Source: Ponticoccus alexandrii (GTDB taxonomy: Bacteria > Pseudomonadota > Alphaproteobacteria > Rhodobacterales > Rhodobacteraceae). Taken from it: a stretch of 64,000 nucleotides of DNA. The stretch spans positions 868,001 to 932,000 of the forward strand of contig NZ_CP047166.1 in NCBI RefSeq assembly GCF_016806125.1, given 5' to 3'. Each line of letters begins with the position of its first letter. Position 1 is the stretch's first letter. Under the pieces are notes generated by a model, which saw only the letters and a list, made by a program, of their open reading frames with translations, made no database searches and was not told the origin of the DNA. A program made the translations under genes and the position numbers. This document shows positions 1-9,389 of the stretch, piece by piece.

Positions 1-169
1 AGATATCGAGCGGCAGGGCGATCAGGCCAACCATCGCGTAAACCGCGAAGAGGGCCAGCACCGCATGGTTGGGGATGCGCATCCCCTTCATGTCGGTGTA
101 GCAGATATAGAGGCAGATCGGCAGGGTGAAGGGCAGGAACCACGCCGCCGCGCTGGCGGGGATCAGCAC
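1..169 (-). CDS. cpaA: CpaA/TadV prepilin peptidase, N-terminal part (gene continues past base 1)
   Basis: This is the start of the A24-family aspartic peptidase that removes the leader from Flp prepilins at the inner membrane. The visible part shows a first membrane segment (AAAWFLPFTLPICLYIC) followed by YTDMKGMRIPNH, the D-x(6)-I-P-N type motif that carries the first catalytic aspartate in this family. It is last in the tad operon, 23 bp or more behind the TPR lipoprotein gene. The start is problematic. A strong Shine-Dalgarno (GGAGAGGAGG) and ATG lie at 213, but that ATG is out of frame with the peptidase reading and stops after 16 codons. The in-frame ORF has no ATG; the GTG at 169 is the first usable start. 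One missing base just after the ATG would join them. Function is clear; the start is not. Confidence 0.75.
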   Translation of the reverse strand, partial: MLIPASAAAWFLPFTLPICLYICYTDMKGMRIPNHAVLALFAVYAMVGLIALPLDI

Positions 170-235
170 GGCACGGGCCCGCGGAGAAGGGTCTTCTGTC
201 GCAGCCGCTGCATGTCCCGTCCTCCTCTCCTGCCG

Positions 236-1102
236 TCAGTTCAGGCCGCTGGCGCTGCTGTCGAGCGCCGAGAGCGCGCGGGCGGCGGCCTCGAAATGTT
301 GCGGATGGGTTTCCAGCGCATCGCGCAGAAGGCCCTTGCCGATCTCGACATCGCCACGTTTGATCGCGGTCAGTGCCATGGAGTGCAGCAGTTCCGCCCG
401 TTCCGACTGGGTCATCGACATGACCGGCAGGGTGTAATTGCCCTGCGCACCCCGGGCCATCACGAGGTTGTTCTTGGCGGTGAACAGCTTGGGATCGTGG
501 CGCAGCGCGTCGGTGAACAGCCTTTCGGCCTCGGCGTGTTCGCCGCGCGTCAGTTTCGAGAAACCCCAGTTGTTCAGCGTCGAGGCCGGGGTCGTGGTCA
601 GGCCCACGGCAGTCTCGTAGAAACTGTCGGCCTTCTTCCATTCTTTCTTGCTGTCGGCGATCATCGCCTCGAGCCGGTAGCGCTTGAAGGTCTCGACGGT
701 GGGCGGCACGGCGTTCAGGACCTTTTCGGCCTGTTCCCAGTCGCCCGCGCGGATCAGCGCATCGGCCAGTTGCACGCGGTCGTCGTCGATGCTGTCGGGA
801 TGCGCCACGACCTGCGCCCATGCGGTCTTGGCCTCTGTCATGCGCTTGGCGCGCACCAGCGAGGCGGCGAGGTTGCGCTGGAACTCGATCCGGTCGGGCT
901 GTTCTTCGCTGGCGCGCTTGAAATAGGCCACGGATTCGTTCGGGTCGCCGACGGTCAGCATGACATCGTTCAGGTCGGTGCCGTCGATGACGTTCACGCC
1001 CTGGAACTTGCGGTCCATCTCGGCTGTGTCGATGCCCTTTTCACAGGCCGACAACGCGGCGAAACCCGCCACGCAAAGGGTCACAACGATGGGATGGCGC
1101 AT
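236..1102 (-). CDS. TPR-repeat lipoprotein of the Tad locus
   Basis: A 288-residue secreted protein with a signal peptide ending in a lipobox (ALSAC, Cys about residue 20), so it should be a lipoprotein. The rest is helical tetratricopeptide repeats: an N-terminal block around residues 55-130, and a clearer repeat from about 175 to 220 (TLNNWGFSKLTRGEHAEAER). It is the penultimate gene of the tad operon, downstream of tadD. Roseobacter tad loci often carry two such TPR proteins. TadD-type proteins are thought to act as pilotins that help the secretin assemble; a similar scaffold role for this second copy is inference from position and fold. Confidence 0.8.
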   Translation of the reverse strand: MRHPIVVTLCVAGFAALSACEKGIDTAEMDRKFQGVNVIDGTDLNDVMLTVGDPNESVAYFKRASEEQPDRIEFQRNLAASLVRAKRMTEAKTAWAQVVAHPDSIDDDRVQLADALIRAGDWEQAEKVLNAVPPTVETFKRYRLEAMIADSKKEWKKADSFYETAVGLTTTPASTLNNWGFSKLTRGEHAEAERLFTDALRHDPKLFTAKNNLVMARGAQGNYTLPVMSMTQSERAELLHSMALTAIKRGDVEIGKGLLRDALETHPQHFEAAARALSALDSSASGLN

Positions 1103-1240
1103 ATGCCTGCGTCCTCTTACTGCTCTGCCTCGTGCCCGCCGTGTTCGACGGTGCCTTTTCTAAGCCGGACCTGTTCCGGTTCTTTGTCTTGGCCCCCTTT
1201 GCGGGGGATGGCGCCCGTCGAGGGGCGCCCCTTGCCTGTT

Positions 1241-1822
1241 TCAGACCTCCAGCGCGGATTTAGACCGGATCAGGTAGGATCCGCCGCCGCGCCGCACGAT
1301 CTGAAAATCTTGTTCTGCGTCCTCACCATAGAGGGAATTTTCCATTTTTGCGAGGGCCAAGCGCAGATTGTCGCGGATTGCGTCACTTTCGCCATTGTCC
1401 AGCGCATAGGCTTTGCGAAAGATCTGCGAGGCCTCGGCGGCCTGGCCGCGCTCCATCAGCGTGACGCCGAGGTTGTTCCAGGCCTCGGGCCAGTCAGGGT
1501 CTTTTTCGACCGCTTGCCGCAGCAGCCGTTCCGACTGGTTCAGCCGCCCCAGCGCAAGATTGGCCGACCCCAGCGCGGTCAGCACTTCGCCGGTCAGTCC
1601 CTGTTCGCCCGCCGCGCGCAGGTAGGCGTCAAGCGCAAGCTCGTGCTGACCCGCGTCCATCAGCCGGTGGCCGACCGTCAGCCCGTCGACGGCCTTGCCT
1701 CCCGGGTCCAGCGCCGGTGCGAAGGGAGAGGCCCGGTCGCGTGCGTCAAGGCCGCCCGTTTGCGAACAGGCGGCTAGCGTCAGTGTCAGGATCAGCGCGG
1801 TCGCCCGGGACCATCTGCTCAT
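1241..1822 (-). CDS. tadD: TadD, TPR lipoprotein for Flp pilus assembly
   Basis: A 193-residue lipoprotein with a short signal peptide and lipobox (TLAACSQ, Cys about residue 19), then TPR units from about residue 50 to 155 (EALDAYLRAAGEQG-like; WPEAWNNLGVTLMERGQAAE). Length and position directly behind tadC match TadD, a protein needed for Tad pilus biogenesis and probably for secretin localisation. Its ATG lies one base past the tadC stop codon, so translation is likely coupled. The 138 bp between this gene and the next TPR gene hold no gene; they contain a GC-rich stretch but no clear terminator. Confidence 0.85.
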   Translation of the reverse strand: MSRWSRATALILTLTLAACSQTGGLDARDRASPFAPALDPGGKAVDGLTVGHRLMDAGQHELALDAYLRAAGEQGLTGEVLTALGSANLALGRLNQSERLLRQAVEKDPDWPEAWNNLGVTLMERGQAAEASQIFRKAYALDNGESDAIRDNLRLALAKMENSLYGEDAEQDFQIVRRGGGSYLIRSKSALEV

Positions 1823-1823
1823 T

Positions 1824-2798
1824 CTAGTTGCCCGTCATTGCACTCATCTGCGTGATGCCGACCACGGAGGGACCGACCAGGATGATCAGCAGCGGAGGCA
1901 CCGTGAGCATCATAGTCGTCAGCGTCATCTTTGTCGGCAGCTTGTTTGCCGCTTCTTCGGCGCGCATGACCCTTTTGTCACGCATTTCGCCTGCGTAGAC
2001 GCGCAGGGCCTCGCCGATCGAGGTGCCGAAGGTCTGGGCCTGGTTCAGCACGGTGACAAAGGACGACACATCCTGCACGCCGCAGCGTTCGCCCATGTCC
2101 TTCAGAACCTGACTGCGGTCCTTGCCGGCTTTCATTTCGTGGCTGATGATCTCGAATTCGTCGGCCAGCGCCGGGTATGAGGCGCGCAATTCCCTGGCCA
2201 CGCGGGTGATGGACTGGTCCATCGACTGCCCGGCCTCGACGCAGACCAGCATCATGTCGAGCGCATCGGGAAAGCCCAGCTGGATCTCCTCCTGGCGCTG
2301 CGCCTGCCGCTTGTTGATCCAGTATTTCGGCGCCATGTAGCCAAGGGCACCAGGGCCAAGGATATACATCAGCTTCTGGTTCAGCGTCGCCTCTGCCGGG
2401 TCGACGAACATCAGGAAGTAAAGGACGCCCACGCCCAGAAGTCCCAGTCCCAGCGCGAACTGGGCGAAGTAGTAGAACTGTACGGCGTCCTTCGACCGAT
2501 AGCCCGCCTGCATCATCTTCATGCGGATTTCGGACAGTTCCTTGGCATCCTGCGGTTCGAGGAACTGCGCGTATTTGTTGAGCTTGTCGTTCTTCTTCTT
2601 GTCGCGCAGGACCGCGCGGGTCTGCGCATCCAGCTTGGCCTTGCCGGTCTGCTTCAGCTTTTCCATCGGGTCCGGACGCGCATTCAGCATTATCGGAATG
2701 GTGGCGAGGATCAGCAGGACCGCAAGGCCCGCGACGACGATCAGCGGTCCGGCGGGGCCCAGAAGACCGGTGATCTGGTTGTTGATCTGTTCGAACAT
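1824..2798 (-). CDS. tadC: TadC, inner-membrane platform protein (GspF/T2SF family)
   Basis: A 324-residue membrane protein of the type II secretion F family. There is one N-terminal membrane segment (about residues 15-38), a cytoplasmic T2SF domain with the typical LDMMLVCVEAGQSMDQSITR stretch, and hydrophobic segments near residues 115-155 and at the C-terminus (TTMMLTVPPLLIILVGPSVV). TadC pairs with TadB to form the inner-membrane base on which the CpaF ATPase drives pilus assembly. It starts 12 bp after the tadB stop, in the usual tadABCD order. Confidence 0.93.
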   Translation of the reverse strand: MFEQINNQITGLLGPAGPLIVVAGLAVLLILATIPIMLNARPDPMEKLKQTGKAKLDAQTRAVLRDKKKNDKLNKYAQFLEPQDAKELSEIRMKMMQAGYRSKDAVQFYYFAQFALGLGLLGVGVLYFLMFVDPAEATLNQKLMYILGPGALGYMAPKYWINKRQAQRQEEIQLGFPDALDMMLVCVEAGQSMDQSITRVARELRASYPALADEFEIISHEMKAGKDRSQVLKDMGERCGVQDVSSFVTVLNQAQTFGTSIGEALRVYAGEMRDKRVMRAEEAANKLPTKMTLTTMMLTVPPLLIILVGPSVVGITQMSAMTGN

Positions 2799-2810
2799 GG
2801 CGGAGATTCC

Positions 2811-3776
2811 TCAGACCTTGATATTCGTCAAAGCGCGCATGACGATCATGTTCAGCGTCAGCATGATACCGACGATGAAGCAGGCCGGTACGAACCATGG
2901 ATGATCGAGCACGTTGTCGTAGTAGTCGGGCTTGGCCACCTGGATGAAGATCAGGCAGGCCACCGGGAAGCCCGAGAGGAACTTACCCGACCACTGCGCC
3001 TCTGCGGTGATGGCCTTGACCCGGCGGAACAGCCGGAACCGCGCCCGGATCACCTTGGCAAGGCCTTCGAGGATCTCGGCGAGGTTGCCGCCCGCCTGCT
3101 GCTGGATCGCCACCGCCACCGCGAGAAAGCGAAGGTCCTGCATATCCAGCCGCTCGGCCATGTGCTTGAGCGCCTCGCCGACGTCCCGGCCATAGGCGTT
3201 TTCGTCGGCGATGACGCCGAATTCGGTGGCGAGCGGGTCCTGAAGCTCTTTCGACACGATGGTGATCGCCGAAGTGAAGGGATGGCCCACCCTCAGGCTG
3301 CGGACCAGCAGTTCCACGGCATCGGGAAGCTGCTCTTCGATCGTGCCAAGGCGTTTCTTCGCGCGATGGCTCACCCACATGTAGACCCCGCCGACGCCCA
3401 TCATCACCGCCATCACGGCGCGGACCGGCAGGCTGGCCTCGGTTCCGATCGACAGGCCCACGAAGGCAAAGGCACCGGCACCCGCCATGACCATCATCAG
3501 CTGTTGCGGCGTAAAGGCCAGCGCGGCCTTCTGCGCCTTGTCCGCAAGCAGCGCGTAAAGGGGCAGGGACCGGCTTTCCATGTGCTGGTCCATCTCCTTG
3601 CGGAGCTTGGCCAGAACGTCTTCGCGCCGCTCGCCCTTGTCGAGCAGTTCGAGGCGGCGGTTGACCTTGTTCGACAGCGAGATCGATTTGCCGAAGGCGA
3701 CCAGATAGACGCCATTCACCAGCACGAGGACGCCCACGAAGATCATGCCGTAGATGATTGGGGCTGCAGTCAGCAT
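2811..3776 (-). CDS. tadB: TadB, inner-membrane platform protein (GspF/T2SF family)
   Basis: A 321-residue partner of TadC. An N-terminal membrane helix (residues 5-28) is followed by a charged cytoplasmic region, two hydrophobic segments near residues 90-135, the T2SF core (LPDAVELLVRSLRVGHPFTSA; ADENAYGRDVGEALKHMAER) and two C-terminal membrane helices. It lies five bases behind the cpaF stop codon. The order cpaF-tadB-tadC is the conserved core of tad loci. No lesions are visible. Confidence 0.93.
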   Translation of the reverse strand: MLTAAPIIYGMIFVGVLVLVNGVYLVAFGKSISLSNKVNRRLELLDKGERREDVLAKLRKEMDQHMESRSLPLYALLADKAQKAALAFTPQQLMMVMAGAGAFAFVGLSIGTEASLPVRAVMAVMMGVGGVYMWVSHRAKKRLGTIEEQLPDAVELLVRSLRVGHPFTSAITIVSKELQDPLATEFGVIADENAYGRDVGEALKHMAERLDMQDLRFLAVAVAIQQQAGGNLAEILEGLAKVIRARFRLFRRVKAITAEAQWSGKFLSGFPVACLIFIQVAKPDYYDNVLDHPWFVPACFIVGIMLTLNMIVMRALTNIKV

Positions 3777-3781
3777 AAAGG

Positions 3782-5227
3782 TTACTCCGGGCGGAATGGT
3801 TCGTAGATGGAGGCAGGGATGTCATACCCCCACATCCGGAAGCGTTCGGAATAGGCCGAGCGCACGCCGGTGGCCGTGAAGTGGCCGATGATCTTGTTGT
3901 CCGGGGTCAGGCCGACGCGCTGGAAGCGGAACAGCTCCTGCATCGAGATGACGTCGCCCTCCATGCCGGTGATCTCTGTGATCGAGGTCATCCGGCGAGA
4001 GCCGTCCTGAAGGCGGCTGGCCTGCACGATGAGGTTCACAGCCGAGGAGATCTGGCTGCGCATGGCCTTCAGTGGCATGTCGATGCCGGCCATGGCGATC
4101 ATGTTTTCCAGACGCGCCACGCCGTCGCGGGCGCTGTTGGCGTGGATCGTGGTCATCGATCCGTCGTGGCCGGTGTTCATGGCCTGCAACATGTCGATGA
4201 CCTCCTCGCCCCGGGTTTCGCCGACGATGATCCGGTCTGGGCGCATCCGCAGGGCGTTTTTCAGGCAATCGCGCGGCGTGACAGCGCCCTTGCCCTCGAC
4301 GTTCGGAGGTCGCGATTCCATCCGGCCCACGTGGGTCTGCTGAAGCTGAAGTTCCGCCGTATCCTCGATGGTCAGGATGCGTTCGCTGTCGTCGATGAAG
4401 CTGGACAGCGCGTTCAGCGTGGTGGTCTTGCCCGAACCCGTACCGCCCGAGACGATGATGTTCAGGCGCGTGGCCACGGCGGCCTGCAGGTAGATCGCCA
4501 TTTCCTCGGTGAAGGCGCCGAATTTCACCAGGTCGTCGATGCCCAGCTTGTCCTTCTTGAATTTACGAATGGACACAAGGCTGCCGTCGATGGCGATCGG
4601 CGGCACCATGGCGTTGAAACGCGAGCCATCGGTCAGGCGGGCGTCCACATAGGGGTTCGATTCATCGACGCGACGGCCCACGGCCGAGACGATCTTGTCG
4701 ATGATCCGCATCAGGTGCTTCTCGTCCTTGAACGTGATGTCCGAAAGCGAGAGCTTGCCGTTGCGTTCGATGAAGATCTGGTGCGGGCCGTTGACGAGGA
4801 TATCCGAAACCGTGTCGTCCTTCAGCAGCGCCTCCAGCGGGCCAAGGCCCTTCACCTCGTCGTAGAGGTCGTTCATCATCGCGCGCCGCTCTTCGCGGTT
4901 CAGCACGATGCCCTTGTCCTGCAGAGCCTCCAGCGCGATCTCGCCGATCTCTTCGCGCAGCTCGTGTTCCGTCGCATGATCCAGCGCGGCAAGGTTGAGG
5001 TTGTCCAGAAGCGCGCGGTGCAGTTCCAGCTTGATCTCGCCGATGCGTTCCTTGCGCTTCTTTTCCTTGTCGACCGCTCCGGCCTGCGCCGCGACGCGTG
5101 TGGACTGCTCGCGGCGCTTGACGACGGGTCTGGGCGCGGCCGTGGCCACAGCCTCCGGCGCCTTGGCCGGGGCGGCCGGTTGCGGGGCTTCGGACTGGAC
5201 GGAAGGTTTCTTGTAGCGCGAGAACAT
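3782..5227 (-). CDS. cpaF: CpaF/TadA, pilus assembly ATPase
   Basis: A 481-residue type II/IV secretion ATPase that powers Flp pilus assembly on the cytoplasmic face. The Walker A motif is intact ([15 protein letters not shown], about residue 255), with an Asp box and a Walker B region carrying the typical [11 protein letters not shown]. The His box [10 protein letters not shown] is also present. The first 90 residues are Ala/Pro/Lys-rich and probably disordered. It sits between cpaE and tadB with short spacers, so it should be co-translated with the rest of the operon. Confidence 0.96.
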   Translation of the reverse strand: MFSRYKKPSVQSEAPQPAAPAKAPEAVATAAPRPVVKRREQSTRVAAQAGAVDKEKKRKERIGEIKLELHRALLDNLNLAALDHATEHELREEIGEIALEALQDKGIVLNREERRAMMNDLYDEVKGLGPLEALLKDDTVSDILVNGPHQIFIERNGKLSLSDITFKDEKHLMRIIDKIVSAVGRRVDESNPYVDARLTDGSRFNAMVPPIAIDGSLVSIRKFKKDKLGIDDLVKFGAFTEEMAIYLQAAVATRLNIIVSGGTGSGKTTTLNALSSFIDDSERILTIEDTAELQLQQTHVGRMESRPPNVEGKGAVTPRDCLKNALRMRPDRIIVGETRGEEVIDMLQAMNTGHDGSMTTIHANSARDGVARLENMIAMAGIDMPLKAMRSQISSAVNLIVQASRLQDGSRRMTSITEITGMEGDVISMQELFRFQRVGLTPDNKIIGHFTATGVRSAYSERFRMWGYDIPASIYEPFRPE

Positions 5228-5250
5228 CTGATGTCCTTATGGCAGCGGGA

Positions 5251-6510
5251 TCAGGCGGCCTCGGCGTCGTCGACACCGATGGCGATGAGTTGGTCGGCCA
5301 GTTTCACGATTTCCTTGCGGAGTGGGTTCTTGACGGCATGGGTGGCCAGCGGAAGCCCGTGGTCGCAGGCCTGTGCCACCACCCGCCCGCCGTCGGGCAA
5401 TTGCACGTCCAGCGCGATATCCAGGCTATCGGCCATGCGTTTGACGCGGCTTTTCGCCTGAAGGTCGGTGAACTTCGGCGCCCGGTTCAGCACGAAACGG
5501 ATCTTTTCGAAGGGCAGGTCCTCGGACTTCAGCGCCTTCTTCAGCCGCAGCGTGTTCTGGGCGGAGCGCATGTTCAGCTCGACCATGGCCAGGTAGATCT
5601 GCGCCTCGGTCAGCACCGTTTCCGTCCACTGGACGACGGTCCCCGGCATGTCGATGACGATGTAGTCGAAGTGATCGCGCGCGACGTCGAGGATCTTGTG
5701 CACCTCGGCAGGGCCGATGATGTCCAGCGGGAGGATATCCGCCGGAGAGGTCAGCACCTGCAACTTGCCCTCGTAGCTGGACAGTGCCTGGCCAAAGCTG
5801 TCGCCGTCCATCGCGTCGATATCCGAGAGCAGTTCGTAGACGTTCTCGCGCCGGGGCAGGTCGAGGTAGGTCGAGACCGAACCGAACTGCAGCCCTAAGT
5901 CGATCAGGCAGACCCGCGGCTGCTTGTCCTTGCCGCCGGACGTGGCCAGTTCATAGGCGAGGTTGACCGCAAGCGTGGTGGCACCGACACCGCCGGCAAG
6001 GCCCTGAACCGCGATCAGAACGCCGTCGCCGCCGCCCTTCAGCTTGACGCCGGTGGGGGCGGGGGCCGCAGGCTCTGGCGTGATCGCGACAGGGGCAGGG
6101 TCCGGTGCGCGCAGCCGTTCGACCGCCGCGCCCAGTTCGCCCTCGGGCAGGGGGTAGGGCACGAATTCGTCGGCGCCCTTGCGCAGAAGCTGGTGCAGCG
6201 AGGCCGGGGTCACGTCCTCGGCGATCAGCACGACCTTGATGCCGGCATCCCGCGCGCTGGCGATGATGCTGGACAGCATCGGCAGGTCGGGTTCGTCGAT
6301 GGCGTCGATAGCCATGGCGATGAATTCCAGCGAGGCCGCTTCGGGCTGGTGAAAGAAGGCCGCGGCCTCCTCGAACCCCAGATCCCCCCATGCTTCGCCC
6401 AGCAGGGCCTCCATGTCCTCGATCAACAGGTCGAAGTTCTGCACATCCCGGCTGATCGTGCAGGCCACGATGGGGGGGGCTTCTGCCTCTGTATCTGTCA
6501 AGCTCGTCAT
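5251..6510 (-). CDS. cpaE: CpaE/TadZ, ParA-like pilus localisation protein
   Basis: A 419-residue protein with two parts. Residues about 12-130 look like a receiver-like domain, with VVLIAEDV and a KGADEFVPYPLP stretch resembling the end of a response-regulator fold. From about residue 165 there is a ParA/MinD-type ATPase domain. Its Walker A is deviant: AGGVGATTLAVNLA has Ala where the usual KGGVGKTT has the second Lys. Such atypical sites are known in TadZ proteins, which act in placing the pilus machine at the cell pole. The gene is followed by cpaF after 23 bp. Confidence 0.9.
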   Translation of the reverse strand: MTSLTDTEAEAPPIVACTISRDVQNFDLLIEDMEALLGEAWGDLGFEEAAAFFHQPEAASLEFIAMAIDAIDEPDLPMLSSIIASARDAGIKVVLIAEDVTPASLHQLLRKGADEFVPYPLPEGELGAAVERLRAPDPAPVAITPEPAAPAPTGVKLKGGGDGVLIAVQGLAGGVGATTLAVNLAYELATSGGKDKQPRVCLIDLGLQFGSVSTYLDLPRRENVYELLSDIDAMDGDSFGQALSSYEGKLQVLTSPADILPLDIIGPAEVHKILDVARDHFDYIVIDMPGTVVQWTETVLTEAQIYLAMVELNMRSAQNTLRLKKALKSEDLPFEKIRFVLNRAPKFTDLQAKSRVKRMADSLDIALDVQLPDGGRVVAQACDHGLPLATHAVKNPLRKEIVKLADQLIAIGVDDAEAA

Positions 6511-6874
6511 GCCTCGCGTCCTTCTTGGCTCGGTCCCGGACGGGCGGCGACATTCTGTCGGGCGCCGAACTCCGGGACCGCCACCGCCGAGTCGGGTCGG
6601 CGGATTGGTCCTCGAAGGTCAAACTCACCCGGAAAGGCGGCAACATTTGGGCCGAAAAGCCGAAATTGTGCGGTGATTCCGGACGGCGGGTTTGATCGGG
6701 GGCAGGGGTGTCCGGCCAGTGCCGAGCCGTGTGCCGGGTCATGCCAGCGCGCGGGGAAGGGGGCGGGCGAAGCGGGGCACCGGCCTGTCAGGCGCGGGGA
6801 AAGGCGGCGGAAATACGTCGGGGCGGCCCAAGCCGCCCCGTGTGCCGATGCGCGCGCCTTGCCTGGCGCGGCCT
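6511..6874 (-). other. 364-bp non-coding spacer in the tad operon, with a hairpin at 6820-6839
   Basis: Between the OmpA-like gene and cpaE there is no convincing coding sequence. The spacer holds a perfect 8-bp inverted repeat with a CCAA loop (GGGGCGGC...GCCGCCCC) right behind the OmpA stop codon. There is no T-run, so it is not a classical terminator. It could attenuate transcription or stabilise the upstream mRNA segment, which would let the envelope part (flp to ompA) and the motor part (cpaE onward) be made at different levels. That role is inference. Confidence 0.4.
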
Positions 6875-7549
6875 TTACTGCTCGACGCCGAAATCCTGGC
6901 CCTGCAGCCCGGTCAGGCCGCTTTGGGGTTCCGCGCTGTTGACGTATTCGCGATAGATCACCTCGGCATATTTGCCGTCGAGGATCGTCGGATGCCCGGT
7001 CACGAAGCCCGAAACCTCTGTCACCGTGCGCCGGTTGCGGCGTTCGCGTCCCTCGGTCACGATCAGCGGCTGTGTCTCGCCGAAAGAAACCACCGCCTCG
7101 AGCCGCGCGCGCGAAATGCCCTGGCTGACGAGGAAATTCACCACCGTGTTGGCGCGCTTCAGGCCAAGCGCCTTGTTATACCCGGCGCTGCCGACCTTGT
7201 CGGCGTGGCCGTAGACGCGGAAGCGGACTTCGGGGAACTGGCGGATCCAGCGCGCCTGTTCGCGCAGGGTGTCGATGGCGCCCTGATCCAGCGTGGACGA
7301 GTTGAAGGCGAAGTTGACGGTCGTCAGCACCTCCGAGGCGAAGCGTTGCGACAGGTCGTAGACGTATTGCTTCTGCCCGGTCATGTACTGGTGGTTGTTC
7401 ATGGTGGCATTGCCGAAGTCGCCGGTGTCGATCAGCGACCCGGCCTCGCGGTTGAAGCCGTTGACGTCGCGCGCCGCGCAGCCCGACAGCATCGCCCCGG
7501 CCGAGAGGCCCAGCATCGTCAGTCGGAGGGTCTTTCGCGTCTGTATCAT
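6875..7549 (-). CDS. OmpA-family outer-membrane lipoprotein of the Tad locus
   Basis: A 224-residue protein with a signal peptide and lipobox (MLSGCAARD). An OmpA/MotB peptidoglycan-binding domain covers about residues 85-185: TVNFAFNSSTLD, then FRVYGHADKVGSAGYNKAL and LKRANTVVNFLVSQGI, the usual helix before the conserved Arg-rich segment (GRERRNRRTV). OmpA-like proteins are common between cpaC and cpaE in alphaproteobacterial tad loci and probably anchor the secretin to peptidoglycan. It starts four bases behind the cpaC stop. Confidence 0.88.
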   Translation of the reverse strand: MIQTRKTLRLTMLGLSAGAMLSGCAARDVNGFNREAGSLIDTGDFGNATMNNHQYMTGQKQYVYDLSQRFASEVLTTVNFAFNSSTLDQGAIDTLREQARWIRQFPEVRFRVYGHADKVGSAGYNKALGLKRANTVVNFLVSQGISRARLEAVVSFGETQPLIVTEGRERRNRRTVTEVSGFVTGHPTILDGKYAEVIYREYVNSAEPQSGLTGLQGQDFGVEQ

Positions 7550-7553
7550 CTGA

Positions 7554-8984
7554 TCAATCCATCACGTAGCCGTAGGAGCCGGTGTAATCCTGCTTCGCCA
7601 CCTCTCCGGCGCCGCCGCGGACGGGCGTGCGGATCGGGTCGGCGCCCACGGTCTTGCCGCGCAGGAAGAGGTCCTTCTCGGTCGGCGGCACGACGCGGTC
7701 GGTGGGCAGGGCAAAGGCCTCGCCCCGGGTCGGCGTCACGAGGTGCGGCGTCACGATGATCACCAGTTCGGACTGCTCGCGCTGGTACGAGGCGCTGCGG
7801 AAAAGTGCGCCCAGCACCGGCACGTCGCCCAGCCACGGCACCTGATCGTTCATATCCTGGAAATCGTCCATCAAGAGGCCCGCGATGGCAAAGCTTTCGC
7901 CGTCGCGCAGTTCTACCGTGGTCGAGGTCTCGCGCCGCTTGAAGGCGTTGACCGCGATATCGTCCAGGACGATCGCATTGCCGGTGTCGATGGAGGAGAC
8001 CGCGGCTTCAAGTTCGAGGTTGATCAGATCGCCATCCACCACGCGGGGGATGAAGTTCAGCTCGACGCCGAAGGGCTTGTATTCGATGGTGATGGTGTTG
8101 TTCTGCTGGGCCACCGGGATCGGGTATTCGCCACCGGCGAGGAACTTGGCCTCCTGCCCCGACAGGGCGGTCAGGTTCGGCTCTGCCAGCGTGCGGACGA
8201 CGCCCTTGCGCTCCAGCGCCTCCAGCAGGATGCCCACTTCCAGCCCGCCGGCATTGAAGCCGAAGAGCGTCGCGCCCTGCGTGTCGATGGCGCGCGGTCG
8301 AAGCTTGTCCGCAACGGCGTCCACATGGGCGCGAGACGCGGCGTTGCCGGTGCCGACCTCAAGCCCCAGATCGCCGTTCAGGACAGAGCCGCCGGTCGCG
8401 ATGGAGGCCGCAAGCGACTTGGCCGCCGTGCGCTGCATCTCGGCGAAGCGGACCTTCAGCATGACCTGCTGCACGCCGCCGACGCCCATCAGGTTCGACA
8501 CCCTCTCGGGCGCGTAGCGTTCCGCAAGGTCCAGCGCCCTCTGCATGCGGATGGTCGACGACACAGTGCCCGACAAAACGATACCATCGTTGGCGGTGCG
8601 CACCTCGATCTTTTCGTCCGGAAGGATCTGGCGCAGCCGTTCCTTGAACTCGGACACATCCGCCGAAACGCGGACATCGACGTTGGTGATCAGCTGGCCC
8701 TGCGGGTCGAGGATGGTCAGCGTCGTCGTACCCGGAGTCTTGCCCAGCACGTAGATGGTGCGATCCGAAAGCGAGGAAATATCGGCGATGGCCGGGTTGG
8801 CGATGGAAAGTTCTGCGAAGGGCACGTCGCTTTCGACCACCACGGCCCGGTTCATCGGGACACTGAGGATCTTCTCGGTCCCGCTGCGGACCACATGCAC
8901 GGTTTCGGCATGAACAGCCTGCGTGACCGGGGCAAACCCCATGGTCAGCCCCAGAAGGGCTGCCTTCAGAAAGTCGAATTTCAT
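7554..8984 (-). CDS. cpaC: CpaC/RcpA, outer-membrane secretin of the Flp pilus
   Basis: This secretin forms the outer-membrane channel for the Flp pilus. From the chosen ATG at 8984 (RBS AAAGGCAGG) it has 476 residues: a signal peptide ending near AVHA, an N-terminal pilus/secretin plug domain (VPFAELSIANPAIADISSLS), a BON-like segment (VRTANDGIVLSGTVSS), and the secretin core from about residue 205 with GEYPIPVAQQ and EYKPFGVELNFIPRV. The ORF stays open upstream to 9074, but those 30 codons are Cys/Arg-rich and precede the signal peptide, so I exclude them. Confidence 0.93.
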   Translation of the reverse strand: MKFDFLKAALLGLTMGFAPVTQAVHAETVHVVRSGTEKILSVPMNRAVVVESDVPFAELSIANPAIADISSLSDRTIYVLGKTPGTTTLTILDPQGQLITNVDVRVSADVSEFKERLRQILPDEKIEVRTANDGIVLSGTVSSTIRMQRALDLAERYAPERVSNLMGVGGVQQVMLKVRFAEMQRTAAKSLAASIATGGSVLNGDLGLEVGTGNAASRAHVDAVADKLRPRAIDTQGATLFGFNAGGLEVGILLEALERKGVVRTLAEPNLTALSGQEAKFLAGGEYPIPVAQQNNTITIEYKPFGVELNFIPRVVDGDLINLELEAAVSSIDTGNAIVLDDIAVNAFKRRETSTTVELRDGESFAIAGLLMDDFQDMNDQVPWLGDVPVLGALFRSASYQREQSELVIIVTPHLVTPTRGEAFALPTDRVVPPTEKDLFLRGKTVGADPIRTPVRGGAGEVAKQDYTGSYGYVMD

Positions 8985-9389
8985 GTGACCTGCCTTTCGA
9001 TCACGCCTCTGCATCCGGGTCTTTGCGCCCGCATTTTGACAAAGCCTGCTGCAATTCCCGATTTTTTGCAACAATCAATGCCTTCGGCCTCGGTGCTTAT
9101 GTGGATATCTCGCAACAGGTGTGATGGACAGGCTCGTGTTTCTCTCTTTTAGGTTGCGCGTCGATGGCGGGTTCTCCCAAGGCGCCTGCCGCGAGGCCTC
9201 AGCCCGTGACTTTGCCAAGGGGCCTGTCAGGGGCATCCACCCCGCCGCAGCCCCGGCGGGACAGGGCCTGAGGATCGCGCCATCGCTTATGGTCCCGCAC
9301 AGGCTCGGCTTTGCAGGGTTCCGATCTGGCGATGCGGAAAGCCCCCGCGGTTTTCCGCGAAGGCTGTGTCCGTCGTCGTCGGGTCTGGG
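8985..9389 (-). other. 405-bp spacer between cpaB and cpaC
   Basis: No supported gene lies here. A 7-bp perfect stem at 9241-9260 (CCCGCCG/CGGCGGG) stands about 130 bp behind the cpaB stop codon. The segment just upstream of cpaC is the most AT-rich part (TTGACAAAG-like and ATTTTTTGC stretches on either strand at about 9035-9070), so a second internal promoter for cpaC is possible. I cannot assign -35/-10 boxes with confidence. Confidence 0.35.

Noticed and set aside
65-1777. 570-codon plus-strand frame opposite the two TPR genes
   Set aside because: Shadow of tadD and the second TPR lipoprotein; composition is not protein-like.
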